The translations under genes and the position numbers were made by a program. DNA of 64,000 nt, from positions 62,001 through 126,000 of the forward strand of contig NZ_FOFV01000007.1 in the NCBI RefSeq assembly GCF_900111005.1, written 5' to 3'. Under the pieces are notes generated by a model. The model had not been told where the DNA came from. It made no database searches and worked only from the letters and a program-made list of their open reading frames with translations. This stretch comes from Lentzea albida. GTDB lineage: Bacteria > Actinomycetota > Actinomycetes > Mycobacteriales > Pseudonocardiaceae. This document shows, in pieces, positions 41,053 to 50,000 of the stretch (the stretch's first letter is position 1; every line of letters begins with the position of its first letter).

Positions 41053-41797
41053 GCACGACCACGAAGTTCCACGAGGCGACCTCCCGGACCACCGGCACGC
41101 GGGTGATCCACTTCGCCCACCACGGGTGGTACCGGGGGAACGTCTCGACCACGTCGGCGCCGGTCTGGCGGTGAGCCCACCGCCGGACCGCCCCGACGCT
41201 CACCGGGAACAGCGAGACGCCGAACGCGTTCTTCGGCGGTTTGCCGTTGCGGTGCTCGTAGCGCTGTCGCGCGTAGTGACCGCCGAGGTAGTGCCACGGC
41301 GCCGTCTCATGGCCTCCCCAGGGTGACCACCACGGCGTGTACGACATGAAGACGGTGCCTCCGGGCCTGGTCACGCGCACCATCTCGGCCAGCATGAGCC
41401 ACGGGTCGTCGACGTGCTCCAGGACGTTGGACGAGTAGCAGACGTCCACCGAGCCGTCACGGAACGGAAGCGCCGTCCCGCTCGCCCGGATCATGCCGGG
41501 GTCGGGCTCCCCGCGCGCGGACAGCTCGCCGACGTCCGGGTCGAGACCCACGTACCGGGCGCCGGCACCGCGGAACGCCTCCGCGAAGTAGCCGGGTCCC
41601 CCTCCGACGTCGAGGACGACCGCACCCTCCAGGGACACGTAGGACGACACCTGGGCGACCGAGTCCCCCGCCAGGACCCGGTAGAAGTGGTCGGGGTCGG
41701 TCTGCTCTTTCAGAAATGCGCGAAAAAGGTGAACCGAGCGCCGGAGAGTTGGCTTTCGCAACTTTCCGGGGGTCGAAACTGAACCGATCTCGACCAT
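41036..41797 (-). CDS. SAM-dependent methyltransferase of the envelope locus (Rv0224c-like)
   Basis: The protein has 253 residues. The ATG at 41797 is preferred because GGGAG sits 6 bases upstream; three other ATGs lie within 27 bases. SAM motif: VVLDVGGGPGYFAEAF; acidic residue in YVGLDPD; post-motif SSNVLEHVDDP. The Trp/His-rich segment SYTPWWSPWGGHETAPW is characteristic of this subgroup beside mycobacterial GT genes. The substrate is probably an envelope glycan or lipid, which is inference. It is divergent from the GT4 gene and shares a promoter space carrying the TACY-N4-RGTA element. Confidence 0.8.
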   Translation of the reverse strand: MVEIGSVSTPGKLRKPTLRRSVHLFRAFLKEQTDPDHFYRVLAGDSVAQVSSYVSLEGAVVLDVGGGPGYFAEAFRGAGARYVGLDPDVGELSARGEPDPGMIRASGTALPFRDGSVDVCYSSNVLEHVDDPWLMLAEMVRVTRPGGTVFMSYTPWWSPWGGHETAPWHYLGGHYARQRYEHRNGKPPKNAFGVSLFPVSVGAVRRWAHRQTGADVVETFPRYHPWWAKWITRVPVVREVASWNFVVVLRRRA

Positions 41798-41827
41798 TGC
41801 CATCTCCCGCATTCCGTCTACCATGGC

Positions 41828-41839
41828 TACTTGACAGTA
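41828..41839. promoter_or_regulatory. TACY-N4-RGTA element in methyltransferase/GT4 divergent promoter
   Basis: TACT-TGAC-AGTA at 41828-41839. It lies 31 bases before the methyltransferase start and 22 bases before the GT4 start. On the plus strand TAACCT just after it fits a -10 box. Confidence 0.5.
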
Positions 41840-41860
41840 ACCTAGCACCGGGAGAGGCAG

Positions 41861-43021
41861 ATGTCGCGTTGCCCTGATTACCGGCCGAGCATTCTGCTGG
41901 TGAATTGGCGCGACACGAGACATCCCGAGGGCGGCGGTTCCGAGCGGTACGTCGAACGCATCGCCGCGGGGCTGGCGCGGCTCGGCTACCGGGTCGCGAT
42001 CCAGTGCGCGGACCACAACCGCGCCCCGTCCGGCGACTGGGTGGCGGGCGTCCGCTTCCGCAGGCGCGGCAACAAGTTCACCGTCTACCTGCACGCCCTG
42101 CTGGCGATCCTGCGCTCCGACGCGGACGTCATCGTGGACGTGCAGAACGGCATGCCCTTCTTCAGCCGCCTGGTCGCGCGCTGCCCCGTCCTCGTGCTGG
42201 TGCACCACGTGCACCGCGAGCAGTGGCACAGCGCGCTGGGGCCGTTCTTCGGCCGGATCGGCTGGTGGATCGAGTCGTGGCTCGCACCCCGGCTGTACCG
42301 GAAGTGCCGCTACATCACGGTTTCCCACGTCACGCGGGACGAACTGGGCGCGCTCGGCGTCGAACTGCGGCGCACGGTCGTCGTGCCGAACGGCCTGGAC
42401 GCACCGCCCGCCGTCACCGCGCGGCGCACGCAGGCCCCCGTGCTCGTCGCGGTGTCCCGGCTGGTGCCGCACAAGCGGCTGGAGCACGCGATCGACCTGG
42501 TCGCCGAGCTCCGTCCGAAGTGGCCGGACCTGCGGCTCGAACTCGTCGGCGAGGGCCCGTGGAAGGACGTGCTGCGGCAGCACGCGATCGACCGCGGCGT
42601 GCAGGACAGCGTCGTGATCCACGGCTGGGTGGACGAGCAGGCGAAGCACGAGATCCTGGCCGGCGCGTGGGTGCACGTGTGCCCGTCGGTCAAGGAGGGC
42701 TGGGGCATCGTGATCATGGAGGCCGCCTCGCACGGCGTGCCGACGGTCGCGTACCGCTCGGCGGGCGGTGTGGCCGAGGCGATCGTGGAGCACAGCACGG
42801 GCCTGCTGGCCGACGACTTCGGCGACTTCGTCCGGCACACCGAGGAGTTGTTGCGGGACCAGCCGTTGCGCAAGGCGATGGGCGCGGCGGCCAGGGAACG
42901 GGCCCAGCGGTTCAGCTGGGAGGAGAGCCTCGACGCGTTCGAAAGCGCCGTGCACAGCGCGTTGCGGCTACCGCCGCGCCTCGTGGCCGGTGAGCGCCGC
43001 GTCGCACAGCAGGTCGAGTAG
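41861..43021 (+). CDS. GT4 family glycosyltransferase (Rv0225-like)
   Basis: The protein has 386 residues. N-terminal Rossmann domain: NWRDTRHPEGGGSERYV with the GGG-SE acceptor loop, and LVHHVHREQW. C-terminal donor domain: VAVSRLVPHKRLEHAI, Glu motif VCPSVKEGWGIVIMEAASHG (EX7E). It is a retaining transferase that probably uses GDP-mannose or a polyprenyl/nucleotide sugar in envelope synthesis, on the inner face of the membrane. GGGAGAGG precedes the ATG. The last 54 bases overlap the convergent gene at 42968. Confidence 0.85.
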   Translation: MSRCPDYRPSILLVNWRDTRHPEGGGSERYVERIAAGLARLGYRVAIQCADHNRAPSGDWVAGVRFRRRGNKFTVYLHALLAILRSDADVIVDVQNGMPFFSRLVARCPVLVLVHHVHREQWHSALGPFFGRIGWWIESWLAPRLYRKCRYITVSHVTRDELGALGVELRRTVVVPNGLDAPPAVTARRTQAPVLVAVSRLVPHKRLEHAIDLVAELRPKWPDLRLELVGEGPWKDVLRQHAIDRGVQDSVVIHGWVDEQAKHEILAGAWVHVCPSVKEGWGIVIMEAASHGVPTVAYRSAGGVAEAIVEHSTGLLADDFGDFVRHTEELLRDQPLRKAMGAAARERAQRFSWEESLDAFESAVHSALRLPPRLVAGERRVAQQVE

Positions 43022-43990
43022 GCCCGCGGCGGCGGCCGCGTCGAAGTCCCGGCGTCGCACGCGCACGGTGGCCGTGGTGACCTCCCCTGTCGTCACCACG
43101 CCGAACGCGACGCCGGACCGGCCGCTCGCCGCGGGGTAGAAGCGCAAGGCGGCGACGCCCGCCTCGACGACACCGAGGTTCGACACGAGGAAGGTGCTGC
43201 CGAGCCGCGAGGCCAGCAGCCGCATGCCCCACCGCGCCAGCGGGTTGTGCGCGTTCGGGAAGCCGGCTTCCGGTGCCGCCGACGCCAGCAGCGCGCGCAC
43301 GTCGTCCTCCACCGCTCCGGCGGGCAGGCGCAGTCGGAGCAACGCGCTGTCGGCCTCGGGTCGCGGATCCGCGCCACCACGCCAAGAGGCCCCGATCGCG
43401 GCGACGACGCGCCCGTGTGCGGCGCCACGGGCCGCGTTCCACTTCCGCGTCGTCTCCAGTGCGGCGGACGTCAGTCTGGCGCTGCCCAGCTTGAGCGCGG
43501 GCAACGTCCTGGACACCAGGTGGTCGCCGGAGTCGTTGCCCCGCAACGAGGGCTGGATGCGCGTGGGAGGCGTCCACACCGCCTCGCGGACGCGGTCGAG
43601 AGCGCTCAGGAGGTACGGCCGGTCGGGACTGCGCAGCGCCACGCCGGTCGCCGAACTCCGCACCGGTTCACCGAGTGCGATGCCCAGCAAGGCGATCAGG
43701 CCGAGCCCGTCGACCGCGCCGTGGTGCGCGGCGATCATCAGGGACTCCCCGGCCAGCGCCACCCGGACCAGCGGATCGCCGACACCGTAGTGACCGTCGG
43801 CGAACTCCGCGCGCGTCAGGTCCCAATCGGACGGTCGGACCACGAGCGCGGCGGGGCCGAGGTTCGGGAACTCCGCACTGGCGCGGGACATCCGCGCGGC
43901 CACGACCGCGGGGTCCGGCGCCTCGCGCAGGGTCGCCTCCAGCAGGATGCTCCAGGACGCCGCCGGGTCCCCGGAGAAGGCCACGGTCAC
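42968..43990 (-). CDS. Condensation-fold acyltransferase-like protein
   Basis: The protein has 340 residues in the CoA-dependent acyltransferase/condensation superfamily. The active-site motif is intact as AAHHGAVDGLGL (HHxxxDG). The second-half marker STFLVSNLGVV is also present. The length is below NRPS condensation domains and WES/DGAT enzymes (about 450), so it may be a stand-alone polyketide-associated-protein-like acyltransferase. Position in an envelope locus suggests transfer of an acyl group to a glycan or lipid; this is inference. It overlaps the GT4 gene tail to tail by 54 bases. Confidence 0.7.
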   Translation of the reverse strand: MTVAFSGDPAASWSILLEATLREAPDPAVVAARMSRASAEFPNLGPAALVVRPSDWDLTRAEFADGHYGVGDPLVRVALAGESLMIAAHHGAVDGLGLIALLGIALGEPVRSSATGVALRSPDRPYLLSALDRVREAVWTPPTRIQPSLRGNDSGDHLVSRTLPALKLGSARLTSAALETTRKWNAARGAAHGRVVAAIGASWRGGADPRPEADSALLRLRLPAGAVEDDVRALLASAAPEAGFPNAHNPLARWGMRLLASRLGSTFLVSNLGVVEAGVAALRFYPAASGRSGVAFGVVTTGEVTTATVRVRRRDFDAAAAAGLLDLLCDAALTGHEARR

Positions 43991-43994
43991 CCGG

Positions 43995-44162
43995 TCAGCG
44001 GGAGCCGTAGTCGAGGACCTCGGGCTCCTGGGCCCGCACGCCCTCCTCGATCCGCTGCTCGACCATCTTGTCCGGGCTGTTCTGCTCGACGACGATCACA
44101 CCGACCCCTCCGGCCAGAGCGGCCCCGGCAACGATCGCCACCAGCACCGAAACCAGTTCCAC
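43995..44162 (-). CDS. DUF2613-like small membrane protein
   Basis: The protein has 55 residues from GTG 44162, with GAGGAG 5 bases upstream. One N-terminal helix (VSVLVAIVAGAALAGGVGVI) is followed by a short charged tail (DKMVEQRIEEGVRAQEPEVL). This matches DUF2613, whose mycobacterial member Rv0236A lies next to aftD. It may be an accessory subunit of a membrane glycosyltransferase. It sits 3 bases beyond the GT-C-like gene, and its promoter-like element (44194-44205) is inside that gene's 3' end. Confidence 0.7.
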   Translation of the reverse strand: MELVSVLVAIVAGAALAGGVGVIVVEQNSPDKMVEQRIEEGVRAQEPEVLDYGSR

Positions 44163-44164
44163 GT

Positions 44165-45769
44165 CTACTCCTCACGTCGGGGTGCCGCGAATCTACCGAC
44201 CGGTAACCATCTCCACAACAGGCTCGCGCCGATCAGTGACCCGGCCGCGATCCACGCCAGCACAACGGGTGCAGCCGATGGGCCGTTCGGTTCAGCGGGC
44301 GCTGCTCCCGGCACCCGGTACAGCGTGAGGTCAGGCCCGTCGTGGACTTTCTCCAGGCGCGCCAGCAGGTTCTCGTCCACGCGGCCCGGTGTGCCGCGCT
44401 CGACCAGTACCCAGCCGATGCCGGTCAGGTCGCCACCGCGCAGCCGTGCGGCCCGCGGGTCCTCCCCCGCCACGACCTTTCCGCCCACCGACAGCGAGTC
44501 GTCCACGACGGTCGCACCGGGCAGGAAGCGCGGTGCCGGGTCGAGCTGGGTGCGGCGGTCGTTCCAGTCGAACCTGCGGAACGCCGACAGCGGGTACACG
44601 GCGACGTCACCGGGCCGGCCGACGAGCTCCTCCCGCACCGCGGCCCAGTCCGCCGGGTAGTCGACGGGGTCGAGACGGCCGAGCCCGCCCCAGACGAGGT
44701 CGGGCAGCAGTCCCAGCAGCAGCACGGCCACGAGCAGCCGCGCGCGCAGCCGTTCGACCGCGGCCGCGAGCCCCAGCGCGAACGGCAGCGCGAGCCACGC
44801 CACCCACTTCTGGCCGTCCCGCAACAGACCCGCGCCCGGCACGTGCTCGATCAACGCCTCCAGCACGACCACACCGCCCGGCAGCACGGCGATCAGGGCG
44901 AGCACCGCGCCGAGGACACCCAGGCCCGCCAACGGCCACACGGGAAGGCGTTTCGCCAGCTGCCGCAGCCCCAGGACCGCCGTTCCCAGGAGCAGCAGCG
45001 TGATCACGGGAAGCGCCGGGTTGGCGCGGCTCGCCGGGACGACCTCGGCGTTCCAGATCCCGCCCAGCCCCAGCACGCTCAGGACCGGTCCGCCCCAGTT
45101 CTCGGCCCGCGCGCTGAACGCCTCGACGCCGGCCGGGTCGGAGAGACCGTTGTGCAGCAACGAGGGCACCCACCACGGCGCGTTCAGCACGACCCCGATC
45201 GCCAGGACCTGCCCGGCCCTGCGGCGCCCGGCCGTGGCGAGCGCGGTGCCGAGCGCGAGGATCCCGCCCGGCGCCGAGAGCACGGCGGGCAGGCTCGCGA
45301 GCACGAGCCGGGTCCAGGCGTGCGGCTGGTCCTCCCGCATCCTCAACCCCGCCATGGCGACCCATGGCAGGGCCGCGTAGCCCAGCAACAGCGTCCAGTG
45401 GCCTATGAAGAGCCGTTCGGCGACGTAGGCGTTCCACGAGTACGCGACGGCGGCGACGATCCGCACGCCGGTCTTCTCGGTCGGCACCAACAGCCCCGCA
45501 CCCAACGCGCCCGCGAAGACGATCGCGAGCAGCGCCACCTTCTGCACGACCTGACCGGGCACGACCTGGGTCAGCAGCGCCACCACGGCGTCGACCGGCA
45601 CCGCCCGAGGCAAGGCGTCACCGAGGCCGAAAGCGGCGGCGTTGAGCGGCTGCTCCGGCGTGAAGACCATGTCGTAGACGAGGGCGTAGCCGGGCGACAG
45701 CACGGGTGCGAGGGCGGCCAGGGCCAGCGCCGCGCACGTGGCGTAGAGCGTCAGTCCGTTCGGCCGCAC
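44165..45769 (-). CDS. Polytopic membrane protein, GT-C-like (Rv0226c-like)
   Basis: The protein has 534 residues from GTG 45769, chosen for GGGGGAG 4 bases before; an in-frame start 81 bases upstream lies in the promoter. About 11 membrane helices are present. The first outside loop has acidic YDMVFTPEQPLN, in the position of the GT-C catalytic Asp. The C-terminal soluble part contains DVAVYPLSAFRRFDWNDRR. Content and neighbours resemble mycobacterial Rv0226c, an envelope membrane protein of unproven activity. A lipid-linked sugar transferase is the best guess. Confidence 0.65.
   Translation of the reverse strand: MRPNGLTLYATCAALALAALAPVLSPGYALVYDMVFTPEQPLNAAAFGLGDALPRAVPVDAVVALLTQVVPGQVVQKVALLAIVFAGALGAGLLVPTEKTGVRIVAAVAYSWNAYVAERLFIGHWTLLLGYAALPWVAMAGLRMREDQPHAWTRLVLASLPAVLSAPGGILALGTALATAGRRRAGQVLAIGVVLNAPWWVPSLLHNGLSDPAGVEAFSARAENWGGPVLSVLGLGGIWNAEVVPASRANPALPVITLLLLGTAVLGLRQLAKRLPVWPLAGLGVLGAVLALIAVLPGGVVVLEALIEHVPGAGLLRDGQKWVAWLALPFALGLAAAVERLRARLLVAVLLLGLLPDLVWGGLGRLDPVDYPADWAAVREELVGRPGDVAVYPLSAFRRFDWNDRRTQLDPAPRFLPGATVVDDSLSVGGKVVAGEDPRAARLRGGDLTGIGWVLVERGTPGRVDENLLARLEKVHDGPDLTLYRVPGAAPAEPNGPSAAPVVLAWIAAGSLIGASLLWRWLPVGRFAAPRREE
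44194..44205. promoter_or_regulatory. TACY-N4-RGTA element upstream of the DUF2613-like gene
   Basis: TACC-GACC-GGTA at 44194-44205, 32 bases before the GTG at 44162 and inside the end of the upstream gene. On the minus strand TAGATT follows and fits a -10 box, so the small gene may have its own promoter. Confidence 0.5.
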
Positions 45770-45810
45770 TTGCTCCCCCTCCGGTCTCGCCGGGGCTACA
45801 GTCGCCGAAA

Positions 45811-45824
45811 CTACCGGCCGGTAG
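45811..45824. promoter_or_regulatory. Perfect palindrome CTACCGGCCGGTAG in GT-C/flippase divergent promoter
   Basis: The 14-base perfect palindrome contains the TACC-GGCC-GGTA element (45812-45823) midway between starts at 45769 and 45865. On the minus strand TAGTTT follows as a possible -10. Confidence 0.6.
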
Positions 45825-45864
45825 TACTCGCCGGTAGCCCTGCTCGCCACCGGAAGGATCTCGC

Positions 45865-47040
45865 GTGTCCGCTCCGGCTACGACGACCACACGCCTGGAC
45901 GCCCTGCTCATCACCGGCGCGCTGCTGGGTGCCAACGCCGCCAGCTACGTGCTCACCATCGCGGCGGCACGAGCCCTGGCACCGGCGGTCTTCGGCGAGC
46001 TCAGCGCACTGCTCGCCCTCGTGGTCATCGGCGTCGTGCCGGCGATGAGCCTGCAGACCGTCGCGGCCCTGCGCGTGACGAACCTCGGCCCGCGCCCGCT
46101 GTTCGGCCTGGGCCTGACCGTGAGCGCCGGCATGACCGTGCTGACCCTGGCCCTGGTGCCCCTGCTCGCCCGCCTGCTGCACCTGGACGGCCCGTGGCCG
46201 GTCGTGTGGCTCGCGCTCTCCCTGGCACCGCTCACGGTCCTGGGCGTGCTGCACGGCCTGCTGCAGGGGACGCACCGGTTCGGCGCGCTGGCGTTGCTGG
46301 TGTCGCTGGAAGGACTCGGCAAGGTCGGTGGCGGGCTGATCGGCCTGTGGCTCTCCCCCACGTCCACCTCGGTGCTCGCGGGCACGGCCATCGGCTCGCT
46401 CCTCGTCGTGCTCACCGGGTGGCGGCTCTGCGGCGCGCCCCGCCCGGCCAGGCCCGCGGGCGGACCCGACGTGCTGCACGCGTCGCAGGCGATGCTGGCG
46501 CTGGTGCTGCTGGTCAACCTCGACCTCGTGCTGGCCCGCCACCAGCTCGCGGACCTCGCGGGCGGCTACGCCGTCGGGGCGGTCGTCACGAAGATCGCGT
46601 ACTGGCTGCCGCAGGCGGTGGGCGTGCTGGTGCTGCCGCGCATGGCCGACGCGGACGACCGGCGCCGCACGCTGCCCAGGGCACTGGCGGTGTGCGCGGG
46701 ACTCGACGCGTTCGTCGTGGCCGGATGCGCGTTGTTCGGGCCGCTGGGCGTGTCGCTGATCGGCGGGGCGAACTACCACGGGGAGGCGATCCCGTTGTGG
46801 CAGTTCGCTCTCGTGGGATCGTGTCTCGCTTTGGTGCAGTTGCTGCTGTTCTCGCGGATCGCGAGCGGGGACCGGCGGTCGACCGTGGCGGTGTGGATCG
46901 CGGTCGGGGCCGAGGTCGGGCTGATCACGTTGTGGCTCAACGGATCGGCCGGGCAGGTGGTGACGGGGGCGTTGCTCGCCACGGCCGGGCTGGTGGTGGC
47001 GGGGGCGGTCATCGAGGTCCGGGGGACGCGACGGGCCTGA
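45865..47040 (+). CDS. Polysaccharide flippase-like membrane protein (MOP/MATE fold)
   Basis: The GTG start follows GGAAGGA by 6 bases; 391 residues. About 11-12 membrane helices are arranged as in Wzx/MATE exporters: N-terminal ALLITGALLGANAASYVLT, ALLALVVIGVVPAMSLQTVA, central NLDLVLARHQL, and YAVGAVVTKIAYWLPQAVGV. The family moves lipid-linked oligosaccharides across the membrane. Placement between the GT-C-like protein and AftD suggests that it flips an envelope glycan precursor. It is convergent with aftD, 36 bases apart. Confidence 0.8.
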   Translation: MSAPATTTTRLDALLITGALLGANAASYVLTIAAARALAPAVFGELSALLALVVIGVVPAMSLQTVAALRVTNLGPRPLFGLGLTVSAGMTVLTLALVPLLARLLHLDGPWPVVWLALSLAPLTVLGVLHGLLQGTHRFGALALLVSLEGLGKVGGGLIGLWLSPTSTSVLAGTAIGSLLVVLTGWRLCGAPRPARPAGGPDVLHASQAMLALVLLVNLDLVLARHQLADLAGGYAVGAVVTKIAYWLPQAVGVLVLPRMADADDRRRTLPRALAVCAGLDAFVVAGCALFGPLGVSLIGGANYHGEAIPLWQFALVGSCLALVQLLLFSRIASGDRRSTVAVWIAVGAEVGLITLWLNGSAGQVVTGALLATAGLVVAGAVIEVRGTRRA

Positions 47041-47076
47041 TCCCGACGCCGCACGGCACGCTCCAGCAGAATCCGA

Positions 47077-50000
47077 TCAAGGCCTGACTGGCTCCACCAG
47101 AACCGTCTGCTCCTCGCCACCCTTCTCCTCACCGCTCCTCTCGTCCCGCCGCCCGAACGGCCGGAACGCGGCCGCCACCACGGCCGACACCGCCACCAGC
47201 AGCGCGGCCTGCGCCACCGGCACGTACGCCCACTCCTGCCCGTGCCCGAGGATCCGGCCGAGCACCGCGACCGACGACCCCAGCGCCATCCCGCCGACCG
47301 CGATCACCTTGGGCGCGGCCGCCCAGAACTCCCGCGCCAGCAGGCACGCGATCACCGCCACGATCGGCAGCATCCCGCCGAGCACGGCCAGCAGCACCAG
47401 CATCGCGACCACCGGCCACCGGCTTTCCGACGGCGCCGCGAACGCCACCCGCCGCCGCACCGGGATCGCCGCGAGCAGCAGCACCGCCAGCACGCCGAGC
47501 GCGCCCACCAGCAGACCGGTGCGGTAGCGGGTGTCCGGGCCGAACTCCAGGGCGACCACGCCGCCGTCGCCCCCGGGCAGGACGTACGCCTGCTGCCAGC
47601 CGTCGACCCTGACCTTCTCGAGCACCTGGCCGTTCAGGGTGGCGGTCCAGCCGTCGTTGACGTTCTCGGGCACCACGAGCAGCGCGCGGGCGCCCGGCGC
47701 GACGGTCACCCGCCGGTCGGTGGCGTCCCACTTCCCGATCGTCACCTCGCGATGCGTCGCCACGGGTTGCGCGAGACCGACGTGGGTCACGGAGACGTCC
47801 TGCACCACGAACGAGTCGGACCGCGACGTGCTCAGGACGTGGTCGCCCGCCGGGAGTTCCAGGGCCGTGGCCAGGTCGTCGTCGCACAGCACGGCCTTGA
47901 GCGGACGGTGGTTCACGACGTCGCCGAGCACGCCGGAGACCGAGCTGTTGATCTTGACGCCGTCGACGTCGACGACCGGACCGCGGCCGCACGGCACGGT
48001 GAACGGGGTGTCCGCCGGCACCGGCTCCAGCACGCCGTCCAGGGCGGGCACGCGGAGCTCTCCGATCTCGGCGGGGCCGGCACCTCCCGACTCGCGCACG
48101 ACGAGTTCGAGCTTCTCGGTGTCGGCCGGTCTGATCGTGACGAGCCCGTCCGCGCCGACGCGCACCACCTCGGTGCCCGCGTCGGTGCGCACCTCCAGCT
48201 CGACCGGCGTCCTGGAGCCCTTCCGCCCCTCGACGCGGAACTCGGAGACGGTCCGCTTCCCCTGCCACGCCAGCGTCAGCGTCGGTCGCAGGTCCGTCAC
48301 GTCCGGCACCCACGCCGTGCCGACGTCACCGTCCACAGCGGACAGCGGGCTCGCCGCGACGTCGCCCGCGAGCGACGAGGTGCCCGTGACGGTGACGCCG
48401 TCGGGTGCGACCGGGTTCCGCGCGCCGGCGGCGGGCACGACGGTGGCGTTCACGACGAACCTGCCGGCGGCCGAGGTCCGGAACAGCCGGGTGAGGCCGT
48501 TGACCTCCTCGCCGAAGCGGGACAGCGACGAGTCGCAGCGCACCGCGTCGCCGGTCCGGTAGCAGGCGGGACGGGACTGGCTGCCCCTGGTGAAGGAGAA
48601 GCCCGGCTCGGCCGCCTCCCGGTCGCGGGGCACGCGCAACGCCCGCTGCGCCGTCATGCCCGGCACGCTCAGTTCCTTGACGCCGACGTTGCCGTCCTGC
48701 CGGTCCGCGGCGACGCCGAGGACCGTGACGCGCACGCTGCCGGTCAGCCCGGGACTGACGGGATAGGCGTGCGGACCGCCGCCGGAGGGCACGTCGTGGT
48801 CGGTCGCACCGGTGTCCGTGGTGATCCTGATCCGGGTGACCGCCCAGCCCACCCGCAGGTCGTCGACCAGGTCGAGCGTCACCTCACCGACCGAGCGCGG
48901 GGTGTCGAGGTCGATCTCCAGCCACTGCCCGACGGGTCCGGTGAAGCTCGACGAGTGCCACGCCGAACCGCCATCGCCGTCGACCGCCGCGAACGGGGAG
49001 TTCGCCGGATCGATCGTGCCCGCCGCGTCGGCGTAGGCGGTCGAGGTGGACGCGCGGACGGCCCGGATGCCGCGGTACTCCGCCACGGTCTGGTGCCGCA
49101 CGTCCTGGAACGGCGACACGTCCAGGGCCACGCGCCCCTGCCGGGACGCCTCGTCCGCCGACATCGTCTGGCTGAGGTTGTCCGACACCCTGCCGACGTT
49201 GCGCTCCTTGCGTCGCAGGCCGTCGGTGACGAGCAGCTCAGCGGACCCCTCCGCCGCGTCACCGGCGAGGATCGCGGGCTGGTCCGCCTTGAGCAGGCCC
49301 TGCGAGAGCAACGGCAGCAACGACTCCGGCCCGCCGCTCACCGTCGGCACGTCCGCCGCGTTGACCGCGGACACGACCGGGACGGGCCGTTTCACCTCGA
49401 AGACCTCGAGCGACCTGCCGGTCGCGGTCACGTCGACGGAGCTGACGAGCCGCTGGTCGCTCATCCGCACCTCGGGCCCGAACTCGGCGACGCGCTCGAT
49501 GCCGGGAGAGCCCTGAAGTGCCTGGCGCATCACGGTGAGCGGTGGCGCTCCGGTCGGTTCGCGCGCGATGTCGTTGCGCAGCAGCAGGAACCGGTAACCG
49601 CCCCGGGCGAGGAAGTCGGCGAGGCCCGCCGAACCGCGGCCGTCCGCGAGCGCGTCGTGGACGGCGTCCATGAACCGCGTGTTGCCCTCGGAGCCGAGCG
49701 GGATCTGGTTGCGCACCGCCCAGGGGGCCTCCGCGAGCGACTGCATCGGCTCGTCCACGGTCCTGCCCCAGGTGTACTGGCCGAAACCGTTGGCGGGCAA
49801 AAGCAACGTCTTCGCCCGGCCGTCCTTCTCCGCGAGCCACGCCGCCGCCTCGCGCCAGTGACCGGGCACGTCCGACCACCCGAGGCCGGGCCGCAGGGTC
49901 AGCAGCCACGCGGGCGCCGCGACGACCGCGATCAGCAGCAGGACCACACCGGTGCGCACGCGCCGCCGCCAGTGCTCGGGCGCGGCGCGCACCCCGGCGG

